Shown: positions 34,643-45,201 of the stretch, one piece after another
Layout: each line of letters starts with the position of its first letter
Numbering within the stretch: position 1 is the first letter of the stretch
NCBI GenBank assembly: GCA_963854735.1
Contig: OY978104.1
Location: 124,001-188,000, forward strand
Reading direction: 5' to 3'
Source: Marvania coccoides
Lineage: Eukaryota > Chlorophyta > Trebouxiophyceae > Chlorellales > Chlorellaceae
Length of the DNA: 64,000 bases
Made by a program: the position numbers and the translations under genes
The notes under the pieces: model-generated
Seen by the model: only the letters and a program-made list of their open reading frames with translations
What the model was told of the DNA's origin: nothing
Databases searched by the model: none

Positions 34643-36051
34643 GGCGCTTGAACGACGTAAAGCGGCCGGCCAAAGATCTATAGACTTTGAAAATCTGTTT
34701 TGAGACCGGTGGCCCGGAACAACGTTATGGCGTTATAATGTATATTGAATGGTTCGCAATCGTAGAAAAGATACACGCTTTGTTGAAAGCGCGTGCTTTG
34801 AGTTGATTTAAATTTGAAATGCGCGTCGACGTTCTCTGTTCAGCGATATGCGCTGTTCAAATACTTTGTGTACATGTTTGAAGGAAAAAAATACGTTGGT
34901 TTCATGCAAAGTCTTTTTCATGACGATTTTCGGGGTAGCTCAGCACGAGCGCATGCTTACTTTCTTTTGTCCATGCACACCGTGCTGCGGGTAGCCTGAC
35001 TTGGAATATTTCGTACGTATGTTTAGACGTAAGCACTTGTGGCATTTGCAATGCAGTTTGAAAAAAAAGGAGGAGTTTCCGTCATTGGTGCAAAATTGAC
35101 TTCAGTTGAAGGGATGTTAGATGGCGTTTTATTTATCTAAAGCATGCATATATCATCGTAGGAAACCTTTGATATATTTTTAAAATGCCATTTATATCAA
35201 TGGGGCTTCCAGAAGAAGAAGAAAAAAACGAGCGAACGTTGGGGCGCATCAGTCTACGCCGGCACGCTGCTTGGAAGACAGCTCCCCAGGAGCTAATAGC
35301 AATGAAATATAAAGGCAGTGCAATTTTTGTTTGATAGCATGCAGCACCGCTGGCAACAGACACACTCGTCATAGTGAAACTGTTGACACCTGTCAATTGG
35401 TTGACTGAAAAGAGGCTAAATATTCAGCATAACAAGCTACCGCATTTTCATTCATTTGATATTGGCATCATGTATGGCTGATGCATCGCTTTGGCTGTGC
35501 AGAGCGACTAGGTCGGTCTGCAAAAAATTCAATCCAAAATCGAATTTGCGTCTCCCCAAAACAATAGTTCACCATCACCCACACCCTTGCTCTTGTCTCA
35601 CAACAATCCTTATAAAAATCCGAATTTTTGAACGCATCCCTGCCACTCAGACCCGACGCTCACAGCAAGGGGGAAAGACGTACACTTTGTTCACAGCTTC
35701 GGGGGTATGAAGCTGCTCTGACGTCTGACATGGTGTGTCTAGTCATTTGCGCAGTTGCACGCACCGTGCGCACCCTCTGACCCGAGTTCGTCATGGGCTG
35801 CTGCGCAGGGGAGGGGCATTACGCAGGGGAGGAGCATTATGCAGGGGAGGGGCATTACGGCAGAACCTGCTGTCTGTCTCCTCTTTGTCGCAGGGAACAC
35901 AACGTTCTGAATAGTGTTACAGGAGAATACGCTATACGCTAGCCCAGACCCACATGAAATGATGGCTCGCTACTGTCGTCGAGCAGGATTCATTATTGAA
36001 TGCAAACAAACTGCCAACTAATCACCGCTAGCCCCCTCACTTTCCCTCACT
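34643..36051. other. Intergenic, kinase to coiled-coil gene
   Basis: A 1.4-kb stretch with no gene I can support; open frames are short and featureless. It contains a three-unit 18-bp tandem repeat at 35805-35858. The promoter of the MST-like kinase should lie at its left end. Confidence 0.45.
35805..35858 (+). repeat. 18-bp tandem repeat, three units
   Basis: Three consecutive 18-bp units at 35805-35822, 35823-35840 and 35841-35858, consensus GCAGGGGAGGGGCATTAC. The middle unit differs at two positions. It lies in non-coding sequence. Confidence 0.9.
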
Positions 36052-37427
36052 TCACCGCTCCCTTGCCGCAACCTTTCCCTTCTTTCCCGGGGTTTTGCTG
36101 GCCTTCCCTTTCGAGCTCTTTTTGGAGCCCGGCGACGAGGTGGTTGCGGACGCCCCGCGCCGCCTGGACGCCAGCAGCGGCATCAGCACTGCCACAAAGG
36201 GCGCAACTGCAAGCCAAATCAACACAAAGGAGGATGATTCAAGTGGAAATTTGAATGACGCATACTGAGATCAATGGGGGATTAAATAATGCATGGAAAA
36301 AAGAGGGAAGAAAGCAACCCCTGCTAAGATTTCTTCTATAGGGGCAATTTATTGCCCCTTCAGTCATCCCCCTTGGGGTCTTTGTTTTTTTTTTTGTTAT
36401 TTTTTCGAGAAAAAAAACTCACGCAAGAACACGTAAACGAATACCCTGGACAGAGGCCGCTCGGCAAGGGGAGCCAGTACCTCGTTCCGTTTGGCCACCA
36501 CCACCAGCAGCGACTCCAGCTCAGCCACCACCGTGGTAGCATAGCCCTGTGCTGCAGCGGCACCTGCCTTTGCGGCAGCCACCGCCTGGCCCACAGCCTT
36601 CGAGCTCGCCATGTCCTGGCCAGCCTTCTTCACTGTGTCAATCACGGACGACATGCTATCTGGCAGCTCAATGCCGCGGTCTTTCAGGGTCTTAGAGGCA
36701 GTCGCAGCGGCCGCAGCGGCGTGCGTTTTGACAACTTCCACCCATCGCAGAATGGTGGGCCACGCCTGGGTGCGCCATGCGGTCGCGACGTCGCCTCCCA
36801 CGCTGTCGATCCAGGTCTGGGCAGCAGCAATCCCCGCCCCGGCCTTGGCCCTCCACTGCACAAAACGCTCCTCGGCAAAGTGGGGCAGCCACTCCTGGGT
36901 GTGGGCAGCCTGCAGCTCGCGCAGCTGGAACTCGGCGTCTGCTGCACGTGCCCGCAGTTTCTCTACCTCGGCAGCAGCAGTCAGCTTGCTGGCCTTGGTG
37001 TGCGAAATAGTTTTTTCAAGAGACTCGACCTTGGCCTGAGCCTTCCTCAGGGCATCCTGCGCCGCCGTGGTGCTGCCGTGCAGCTGCGTGATCTTATCGT
37101 TGGCAGCTTTGAGGTCTGACTCGGCCACCGCCAGCTTCGCCTTGGCCTGGTTGGCAGCGGCTTCCGAAGACTCGAGGTCGGCTTGAGGCACCATCGTCTC
37201 CATCTGGGACTTGAGCTTCTCGAGCTGCGCCTCGCACGCCTTAAGTGCCGGCGGGGGCGCCTGCAGAGCACATAAAAATAAGGGTTGTTGAGGAGGAAAA
37301 CACTGGGTAAGATATTTTTACGTTCAGAAGACTCGGAACTCACGGCTGAGCACATTTCCTCCGCGTTGATTATGCTGGCCAAGAGCAACACAGCGAGAAC
37401 AAACGCCCAAATTCGTCGCCCTGGCAT
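36052..37427 (-). CDS. Signal-peptide coiled-coil membrane protein (At2g24420/At4g31340-like)
   Basis: 358-aa protein, exons in transcript order 37427-37344, 37260-36423, 36206-36052. Exon 1 encodes a cleavable signal peptide (IWAFVLAVLLLASIINA). A coiled coil of about 130 residues follows, rich in Ala, Lys and Glu heptads (from LKACEAQLEKLKSQME to LRARAADAEFQLREL). After a WLPHF segment there is an Ala-rich helical region and a hydrophobic stretch near the C-terminus (VFVYVFL-APFVAVLMPLLA), then a Lys/Ser-rich tail. This architecture matches a conserved plant/algal family of unknown function found in the secretory pathway. The match is architectural. It shares a 299-bp divergent promoter region with the BRCT gene. 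Confidence 0.72.
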
Positions 37428-37726
37428 TTTGAAGATTTTATTTATTCCAAGATCGGAGAGTCAAATAGGCCAACAGATGCAGAGGGCTTGAAAATTTATT
37501 GACAGGGTGAAGGCTTTATATGTTAAATAAATAATGTTTCTGCTGTTGCTCACAGTCCATTATTTAAACTAACAACTCAAAATCATCGTCTAATTTGGCT
37601 GCATTTTATTGTTATTTCCAAGGCAAAATGGCCAACGCGAGTATACAGCTCAAATTGAAGAGCTCCTGCTCCGCCAGGCTCTACTAAGCCCCCACTTGAA
37701 AATCTCAATTTCGAAAGAGAGGGGTG

Positions 37727-40700
37727 ATGGCTTCAGCGACTCCGAGGGAGACTCCTCCCAGCCAGCTCCTCCAGGACGTCAACATCCTCATCACCTCGCT
37801 CGTAGAAAGCGAGCGCGAGAAGCTGCGCGCCATGGCCAAGGCCCACGGCGCCAAGCTGCTGTCCACCGCCCGCAAAGACTTCCCTCCCCACGTCATCATC
37901 ACGCGCTGCGTAGGGTCCCCCCGCTACTTTGCGGTGCTGCGCCACCACCCCCTGGTGCCTGTGGTCACCCCCGAGTGGCTGACCACCTGCGTGGAGACGG
38001 GGCAGCGTGTGCCCTTCACAGCATACACAGCGGGCGCATTTCTGGGCCTCATAGTGTGCTTCTCGGGGCTCCCAGTGGCGGAGAAGAACATGTACGCGTC
38101 TGACGTGTCCCGCCTGGGTGGCATCCACTCCCCCGCCCTCTCCAAAGACTGCACCCACCTGGTGACGGTGTCCACAGACAGCGACAAGTTCAGGTTCGCG
38201 CAGCGCAACAACATCACCTGCGTCACCCCCGACTGGCTGATGGACAGTGTGGCGACGGGACGGTGCCTGGAGGCGGACAAATACCTGATGAAGACGAGAA
38301 CAGCGGGCCACACGGCGGCGGTGGCGGCGGCAGCGGCAGCGGCGCTCAACGCCGCAGCGGCGAGGGCGGAGGATGATCGGTTGACCTCTGTAACCACCCG
38401 CAGCGGCAGCGTGGAACCCACCCGCTTGCCAGAAGCCTCTCTACGCTCGGCAGGAGGCGGAAGGGGCTCAAGCCGTTTGGGCCACCAAGCCCCGTCTGCT
38501 GGCGGCGCAGCTGGTGGCTACGAACTTCCTGCTGGCGAGGGGATCGTGCCTGAGCCAGAAGCTTACGATCCTGATGACGAAGATGACGCAGAGGGCGGCG
38601 GCACTGGTGCGCAGCACGCCACCGCCTTCAACCCCGGCGCTTCTTGGGCCACGCTGGAGTGCGACGACGCTGCCCCGCTGAGCATGGAGTCGTGCTACCT
38701 GTGGGTGGTAGGATGCTCGCCAGAAGAGGCGCGAGAGGTGACGGCGCTGTGCTGCCAGGGCGGTGCCAAGAGGTTTTCAGAGCCCCACCCCACTTTGCTG
38801 ACTCACGTCGTGGCAGGGAGGAGCGTGGACGCGCGGCAGGCAGACGAGGTCACGCGCTTCCTGTCTGCGCACCGGGATGTTGAGCTGGTGACGCTGGAGT
38901 GGCTGCGGAGGAGCGTGGCAAGGAAGGAAGTGCTTCCGGCAGACGAGCGCTTCACCGTGCACCTCCCCGCGCTGCTGGGGCGGTCGATGGCGATGCCGCC
39001 GTTGGGGCAGGCGCTGCTGGCTGGGGGAGGGCTGACGCGGGAAGGCAGCTTCTCAGGCCACGCAGGCGAAGGCTCCAACACGGGGGGCGGCTCTTTAACT
39101 CGCCAGCCTTCTGGGGGAGGGGCGTCGCTGCTGGGCCCACCCGCCAACACTAACAGCGGCAGCAGCTTCCTGCGGGGCTACTTTTTCACGCTGGCAGCGC
39201 TGAAGAACCGAGGAGAGCGGGACACGGCAGAGCTGGTCATCCGCAACCACGGTGGTCGCACATTTGCCTCTTCCGCCCCACTGGTGGAGCACCGCGGCAT
39301 CTTTGCGCTGTGCCCGCACAGCCTCACCCCGGCAAAAGCCCGCGCCCTGCAGTCGGCCCACCCCGATTTTGCGGCCGTCAGAGAGGGGGATCGCTACACC
39401 CTGTACTGGCTGGAGTGTTGCGCTCAGGCGGGGGATGTCCTGCGCCCGCAGTACGGCACACCGTGCTTCCAGCCGCTGCCGTACGACCTGCCGCTGCCCG
39501 GCATGGAGCGAGCATCGTGAGTGATTGCATTCTAATTATCATTATATTATGAGCATACCTTGAAAGTTCACTACCCATTTATATTTTATTAAAATGCACG
39601 ATTCTGGGTTTCTCATTCTTATTCTCATGCTGGTTATAGTTTATAATTTGTCTCCATTCCCCCCCCCCGCCTGCAGTGTGGTTGTGTCTGGGATCGACCG
39701 CTCAGCCCGCGCCGCCATTCAGCGCACGGTGGAGATCGTCGGAGGGCGCTTCAGCGAGACCTGCATGTCTGCCAAGGACACCCACCTCATAGTACCGGTG
39801 GCCAAGGGCGAAAAATACCGACACTGCGCCAGGTTTGGGGTCATTCCAGTCACCCCAGACTGGCTGGTGGACAGCGTGGTGAGGGGGAGGCTGCAGCCAG
39901 AGTCAAACTACGCGCCGCTGCTCCCCAGGGGGTGCCCCCCGCCTGAGCCGATTGGCAGCAGTGATGTGGTGACATCATCTGGCCGGCTCCCCAGCCAGGT
40001 GGCCACGCAGCTGCCAGGAGCACCCCCAGGGGTGACCTCTCTTTATCAAGCGGCTATGGCAGGGCCAAGGTCCGCTGCTGGGGGAAGTAGCGGTGCAGCT
40101 ACAGCTCCGGCAAGGCAACCTGCTGGTACAGCTGCCCCCCCTGAGCCTGACCCGCATCAGCCTTCAGTCGCGCCGACCTCGGCCCTGAGGGAGCGAGCGC
40201 GCAAATTTTCCGCAGCAGTTGTCGGTGGCAAAACTAGCGCTGCATCAGGGACAGCTGGCAAAGCAGCGGCAGCAGCGGGAAAGGAGGCACTGAAGAAGCA
40301 GAAGCAGCACCCTGCTGCGGGAGCTTCGGGTACTGGCAAGGCTGCCCCTCTTGCGCTTCAAGCAGGGGCAGCGGCAAAGGCACCTGAGCCAGACACTGAG
40401 CCTGACTTGGTGCCACCTCCCAACGGTGATCTGATCGCTGATGAAGAGGCCGAGCTCATGCCAGAAGCAGGAGCGGCTGCTGGCACTGAGGAGGGCAGTA
40501 GGGCGGTGGCGGAAGGCGCAAATGGCGGCAATTCTCAGCAGCAGCTGCAGCTGAATGGCATCGAAGACGGCGCTGACCTAGATGCAGCCATGGTTGAAAT
40601 GTCTTCGCTGCTGGACAGGGTGCGGGGGAGAGAAGGAGTGGGCAGAGGGGGCGCAGCGGTGGTGCATGGCAGTCAGTTGGACATGCCACCTCCACCGCCA

Positions 40701-41045
40701 CGGGGGGACGCTGCTGCTGGGCCTGGGAGGGTGGGTCGGGGAAAGCGCGGTCGCGGTGCTGGGGGAGACTCAGGGTATGACGAAGTTGCACTGCGGCGGC
40801 CACTGCGGCATCGCGCTGCCGCCCCCGAGTCCGAGCCTGATTTGTTAGCTGGCGACACTTTGATGTCCCAGCAGGTGGGGTATGACAGCAGTGATGTGGC
40901 AGAGCTGGTGGTACTGCCTCCTACGGCAGGGGGTCACCGCGCCGCGGCGCAGAATGCCGCAAAGGAGCTTCTGGCGCGGGCGGCGACGCGGCAGAGCCGT
41001 CGGCTGGCTGGCAATAAAGAAGACATACTGGAAGAGTTCTCATGA
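37727..41045 (+). CDS. Multi-BRCT protein (TopBP1/MEI1-like)
   Basis: DNA-damage/replication scaffold, 1052 aa, exons 37727-39516 and 39677-41045. Tandem BRCT domains start near the N-terminus: NILITSLVESERE...VVTPEWLTTC, then GLIVCFSGLP...ITCVTPDWLMDSV. A third region (CYLWVVGCSPEEARE...LVTLEWLRRSV), a fourth (FFTLAALKNRGERDTAELVI...YTLYWLECC) and, across the intron, a fifth (VVVSGIDRSARAAIQ...VIPVTPDWLVDSVVRG) follow. Each ends in the typical Trp-containing helix. Such arrays bind phosphorylated partners at stalled forks and breaks. The C-terminal 350 residues are low-complexity (Ala/Gly/Pro/Gln) with patches that look like phosphorylation sites. The intron has a C10 run at its acceptor. 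TopBP1 is the best guess; Rtt107/PTIP-type proteins are alternatives. Confidence 0.82.
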
Positions 41046-41624
41046 GTGAGTTGTGCAAATAAGTCAAACTATGAACAAACCGTAGACGACGGCAGATCGC
41101 TTGTCAATAACTCGGAAAGACGAGCAGGGGGGGGGGGGGGGGCGGTATACTCAATTTTGGGATGCAGCTGAGATAATAACAGGCCCAAGCTCCCCGCAAA
41201 GGGTTACCTCGCAATACTCAATAAATGGTCTCCTCTACAGTGCATGTGCGTATTTACAGCAGGAAAGTTATGTTATTTAAACTAAGGCGTCAAAGTGAAC
41301 CAAAACAACAACAACTTGGGTCACGTGTCATCGCCATAGAAAATATTAATTGGGCGGTTAATAAATTATAATCGGCAATGTGAAGGGTGAAGAGAGAGCG
41401 CTGCAATGAGCGCAGAGTGATGGGCGGAGACAAAATATAAGAATGAAAAAAATGAAATGAAAACTCCACATAGGGAAGAACCAAGATGTCTCTAGTGTGC
41501 GAATTAACCAACGCAAAATATGCTGCCGCTTATTTATTATGAGATGCAAGAAAGAGAAAAAAAATTGAAAAAATGCCATCAGCGATAGAAAAAATAAAAT
41601 GCGTTTGATGTAAAATGCAAGTGA
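41046..41624. other. Convergent intergenic tail
   Basis: 3' flanks of the BRCT gene (plus) and DPBB copy 1 (minus). It contains a 16-base G run at 41127-41142 and otherwise nothing recognised. Confidence 0.45.
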
Positions 41625-42104
41625 TTAGGCAAGGCTGCGGCCGGAGCGCGACTTGGCGATGGGCCGCCCAGTAGCGCAGTTGACCCACTCCCACACGATC
41701 TTCTTCTTGTCCCAGCCGTAGCCGGTGATGGCCTTGAGCGCGGTGGTGGAGAAGTCGACGGAGCCCTTCTTGCAGGCCCAGCTGGGGCACTGGTCCACGA
41801 TCTTGACGATGATGGGCTTGATGCCGTGGCCGCGAGTGACCTGGCCCCTCACGCCGCGCGCCTTGATGCACATGCCGCAGATGCCCTTCAGGCCGCCAAC
41901 AGCGTTCCAGTCGCCCTCGTTCATGGCGCCGTAGTACACCTGCCACCTCTTGGAGAGGGCCTTGGCCTTGAACTCGCACATGTTTTGGCCGGTGGCGTCC
42001 ATCTTGTAGGGGCCCGAGTAGGCAGTGGCCCAGCCGGAGTGCAGCTTGGCGGAGGCGTGCGCCACCAGGGCGGCGAAGAAGACGGCAAACGTGACGAAGT
42101 TCAT
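41625..42104 (-). CDS. Secreted DPBB/expansin-like protein, copy 1
   Basis: Intronless coding exon for a 159-aa secreted protein with a signal peptide (residues 1-19, FVTFAVFFAALVAHASA). The mature part is a single double-psi beta-barrel of the expansin/barwin/plant-natriuretic-peptide type: SGWATAYSGPY at its start, paired cysteines in GICGMCIKA and VDQCPSWAC, then VDFSTTALKAITGYGWD and IVWEWVNC. There is no C-terminal carbohydrate-binding domain, so it is an expansin-like short form. The TGCAG 14 nt before the ATG looks like a 3' splice site, so a 5' UTR intron is likely. The coding sequence differs from copy 2 (43848-44327) at one base of 480, giving Ala12 here and Val12 there. Confidence 0.9.
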   Translation of the reverse strand: MNFVTFAVFFAALVAHASAKLHSGWATAYSGPYKMDATGQNMCEFKAKALSKRWQVYYGAMNEGDWNAVGGLKGICGMCIKARGVRGQVTRGHGIKPIIVKIVDQCPSWACKKGSVDFSTTALKAITGYGWDKKKIVWEWVNCATGRPIAKSRSGRSLA

Positions 42105-43847
42105 TGCGGATGGCTGCAGGGAACGGAAAGGATATACCGATACGGATTAGTAAAGCTGGAGGACACCCCATTTTTGGTCAGTCAAAGTGGGCGCAGAGCC
42201 GAGTGCATACATAAGTGCTGCCGCGTTCAGACGCCTGGATGTATGATGAATAACGCATTAACTCACATGGCTAAGTAAGATGGCAGGAATGGGGTGAAAG
42301 AGCAGCGGGTGCTAACGCTGAAAAGGAGGCGGATGGATGGGAGGTGATGAGGAAGGAAGCTGCGGGGGTGCTCGAGGTTGGCAACGGTGCTCAACTAAAT
42401 ATCAAAGAAAATATAATGCGCAAGAGAGAGCGGGAGGGGAAACAAGAACCTGAAGCTGCCATCTGTCGCACACTGTATTCACGTCTCACCCAAAGCGTCA
42501 CATTGAGTGTGCGACGTCGTACGACGAAAGTAACAACGAGGAGGGCGCAGGCGCGACTTCTGCCCAGTTTCTGCCCAGTTTGGATCCCCCCGATTCCCTT
42601 CTTCTCTGGTCAGTGCGTGGGTCACTCGTTGGGCTGCATACGCTTATTGTTCATGTCCAGCCGAATCGAGGCAGCCATTTGTATCTAAGTGCTGAAAAGT
42701 AGATTTCATTGTTTGCTCATCGCGGAAGCAAAGCTTTCATGATGACTAGGCTTTTCCGGGAGCACCAAAGTGCTGTCGGGCAATGTAATGAATGTTTGAC
42801 GACCGCAGAGATGTTTTTATTCATTTCAATCCATCCTTAACCGGGGGAGATCAATCATTATAATGGTTTCCTCTGAGCTGGTATATCAGCGGCAGAAACC
42901 AGATCGAAGCACAAACCGAGTCGAATGATCGTGTGGAAGGCGCCAAATGCAGGGTCTTGCCGATGAGACACATAGCCATTGCAGTGCCGCCAACGCAGCG
43001 GTATTCCTATTTCAGGGATAACTATTGCCAGACCACAACCTGGAGCATTGCAGAAGAGGGAGAGCAAAATCCGCAATGCATCTTCAAATAAATATGCTAG
43101 CTATACCCATGCATATCAGTGGTCCAAGCGTATTAGCGTATCCGCCGCTCCTATTCTCCAAGCTGGCGCATTGTGAGGGCAGCTAAGAATAATGAACTGC
43201 ACTACCTGAGGTGGCGCATGCAATGCAAATAAGAGAGCCTGCGCTGCATAGTAATACAATCTATCCATTATAATATATTATATTATATATGAATTACAAT
43301 AAGAAACAATAAGACTCAGTTGTATATTCCCAGACCCATCCTGCCGGGACTTAGTTGAGGCACCAATGGTCTGCACCCCCCGGAGGAGTTTTCTTTCAGC
43401 AAAATGTTGACACAAACGGTTGGTCTACAGTTGGCGGGGCCTGAGAGACAGACGAGGTCTGCAGGTTTGACTTTTTTTTGGAACACGACAGACAGATGGC
43501 GGCATCTATCCCCCAAAGCGTCGCTTCTCCTCGCATCAAATATTCATGATTGATTATTTTGTTCGTTATCATCTCTACGCACCCCACACCTTTGCTGGTC
43601 TTCGTCTTATTCTTCTTGATCGACATATTTCGCTGACACACTATTGCAAAGACTGCATCTACTCTTCCCAATCAACGTGAGTATATTCGCCACGAGTTGC
43701 AGCACCAGGCAGCTCGCTTTTGGCAGCAGGTCGATACTTTTTTGTTGCGACTGACTTTGAGATTTTCCCTAAAGCATCAACACTTGTTAACAATGATATT
43801 CTCAACTACCCCCCCCCCCCCCCCTTCCGTCCCTGCAGCCATCCGCA
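42105..43847. other. Divergent spacer between the DPBB twins
   Basis: 1.7 kb between the starts of the two DPBB genes, holding both promoters and probably their 5' UTR exons. The two halves do not mirror each other beyond about 22 nt next to each ATG. An alternating TA-rich tract lies at about 43268-43290 and a C16 run at 43809-43824. No further gene is supported. Confidence 0.5.
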
Positions 43848-44327
43848 ATGAACTTCGTCACGTTTGCCGTCTTCTTCGCCGTCCTGGTGGCGCACGCCTC
43901 CGCCAAGCTGCACTCCGGCTGGGCCACTGCCTACTCGGGCCCCTACAAGATGGACGCCACCGGCCAAAACATGTGCGAGTTCAAGGCCAAGGCCCTCTCC
44001 AAGAGGTGGCAGGTGTACTACGGCGCCATGAACGAGGGCGACTGGAACGCTGTTGGCGGCCTGAAGGGCATCTGCGGCATGTGCATCAAGGCGCGCGGCG
44101 TGAGGGGCCAGGTCACTCGCGGCCACGGCATCAAGCCCATCATCGTCAAGATCGTGGACCAGTGCCCCAGCTGGGCCTGCAAGAAGGGCTCCGTCGACTT
44201 CTCCACCACCGCGCTCAAGGCCATCACCGGCTACGGCTGGGACAAGAAGAAGATCGTGTGGGAGTGGGTCAACTGCGCTACTGGGCGGCCCATCGCCAAG
44301 TCGCGCTCCGGCCGCAGCCTTGCCTAA
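43848..44327 (+). CDS. Secreted DPBB/expansin-like protein, copy 2
   Basis: Twin of 41625-42104 in opposite orientation, 159 aa, differing only by Val for Ala at residue 12 in the signal peptide. Same single DPBB domain and six-cysteine pattern, so the same predicted wall- or matrix-loosening or ligand-binding role outside the cell. The C16 run at 43809-43824, followed by TTCCGTCCCTGCAG, looks like the end of a 5' UTR intron. Sequence similarity to copy 1 begins in that pyrimidine tract and stops at the stop codon. Both frames are intact. Confidence 0.9.
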   Translation: MNFVTFAVFFAVLVAHASAKLHSGWATAYSGPYKMDATGQNMCEFKAKALSKRWQVYYGAMNEGDWNAVGGLKGICGMCIKARGVRGQVTRGHGIKPIIVKIVDQCPSWACKKGSVDFSTTALKAITGYGWDKKKIVWEWVNCATGRPIAKSRSGRSLA

Positions 44328-45201
44328 ACTCAAACTCAGCCTCATTTAAACTCGTAGTTTATTTTTCATTATTTTTTCTGGGTTTTTTTCCCTTCTTCCG
44401 CATCAGTTTCCATTCTTTGGCCTTCCGCCACATTGGCGCGACGGAAAATTGCCCTCTTTCATTATCCATTCGTTTTCACCGCATTGATGCTCTCTTTTCA
44501 TTCATAAACTGTTTTTTCCCCTTTGCTATATTCTGTCGACACGGTGCTGCACAAGCATTATTTCATTTTCTCGCTGCTTTATTTCGCATTCCTGACATGC
44601 TCTGACAGACATCGACGTGACTGACATATTTGACGTGACAAATTATCTGGCCACCATTTATGGCCACGTGTGTAACGCCCTTTCTGAAGGAAAAATATCT
44701 GGTTTTGGAAGTATTCTTCTACGAGCGGGGGTTGAATCTGCACACAGCTCCCCTGATGCATGCCATCTTCGACAAGAAATCGAATGTGCAGAGGTATCTT
44801 GCGGGTTGTATGTTTTAAATACTTTTTCCAGACCAGCAGGGAGGCGGGGGTATAAATATCTGTATATTTCCAACTTTAGAATTACAAGCTATAGAGCTGT
44901 AGGAATGTGGGAAGCGGAGATGCGTTGCAGAGGTGCGCAAAAGTGCTGTTCTGAGTGCAAGGGGCTCGTCCTCGAAACTTTCAAAGTTTTGGTCAAGGCA
45001 CAGCAGGCGCAGCTTACAGAAGCAAGTCTAGCTAAATCGCAATTAAATGGACTAAAACCCATTGCACCCTTTTGAATCAAACCATCAAGTCCATCGGAAA
45101 CCGCAGGAGTCAGGAGGGAAGCACAGACGGCGACCAAAAGGGCTCGATAGCTGTTTATCTATCTTTTTTTGCCACCCCAGAGTCCGATTTGCTGGTTGGG
45201 G
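44328..45201. other. Intergenic, DPBB copy 2 to PGI
   Basis: T-rich flank of DPBB copy 2 and upstream region of glucose-6-phosphate isomerase. An open frame at 44617-45075 has no family likeness and lies in low-GC sequence unlike the exons; I see no gene. Confidence 0.45.

Noticed and set aside
43806..44345. Minus-strand 179-aa frame over DPBB copy 2 (and its mirror over copy 1)
   Set aside because: Shadow of the real DPBB gene; the sense frame has the signal peptide and cysteine pattern.
44617..45075. 152-aa open frame upstream of PGI
   Set aside because: No family likeness, low GC, no plausible start or splice context.
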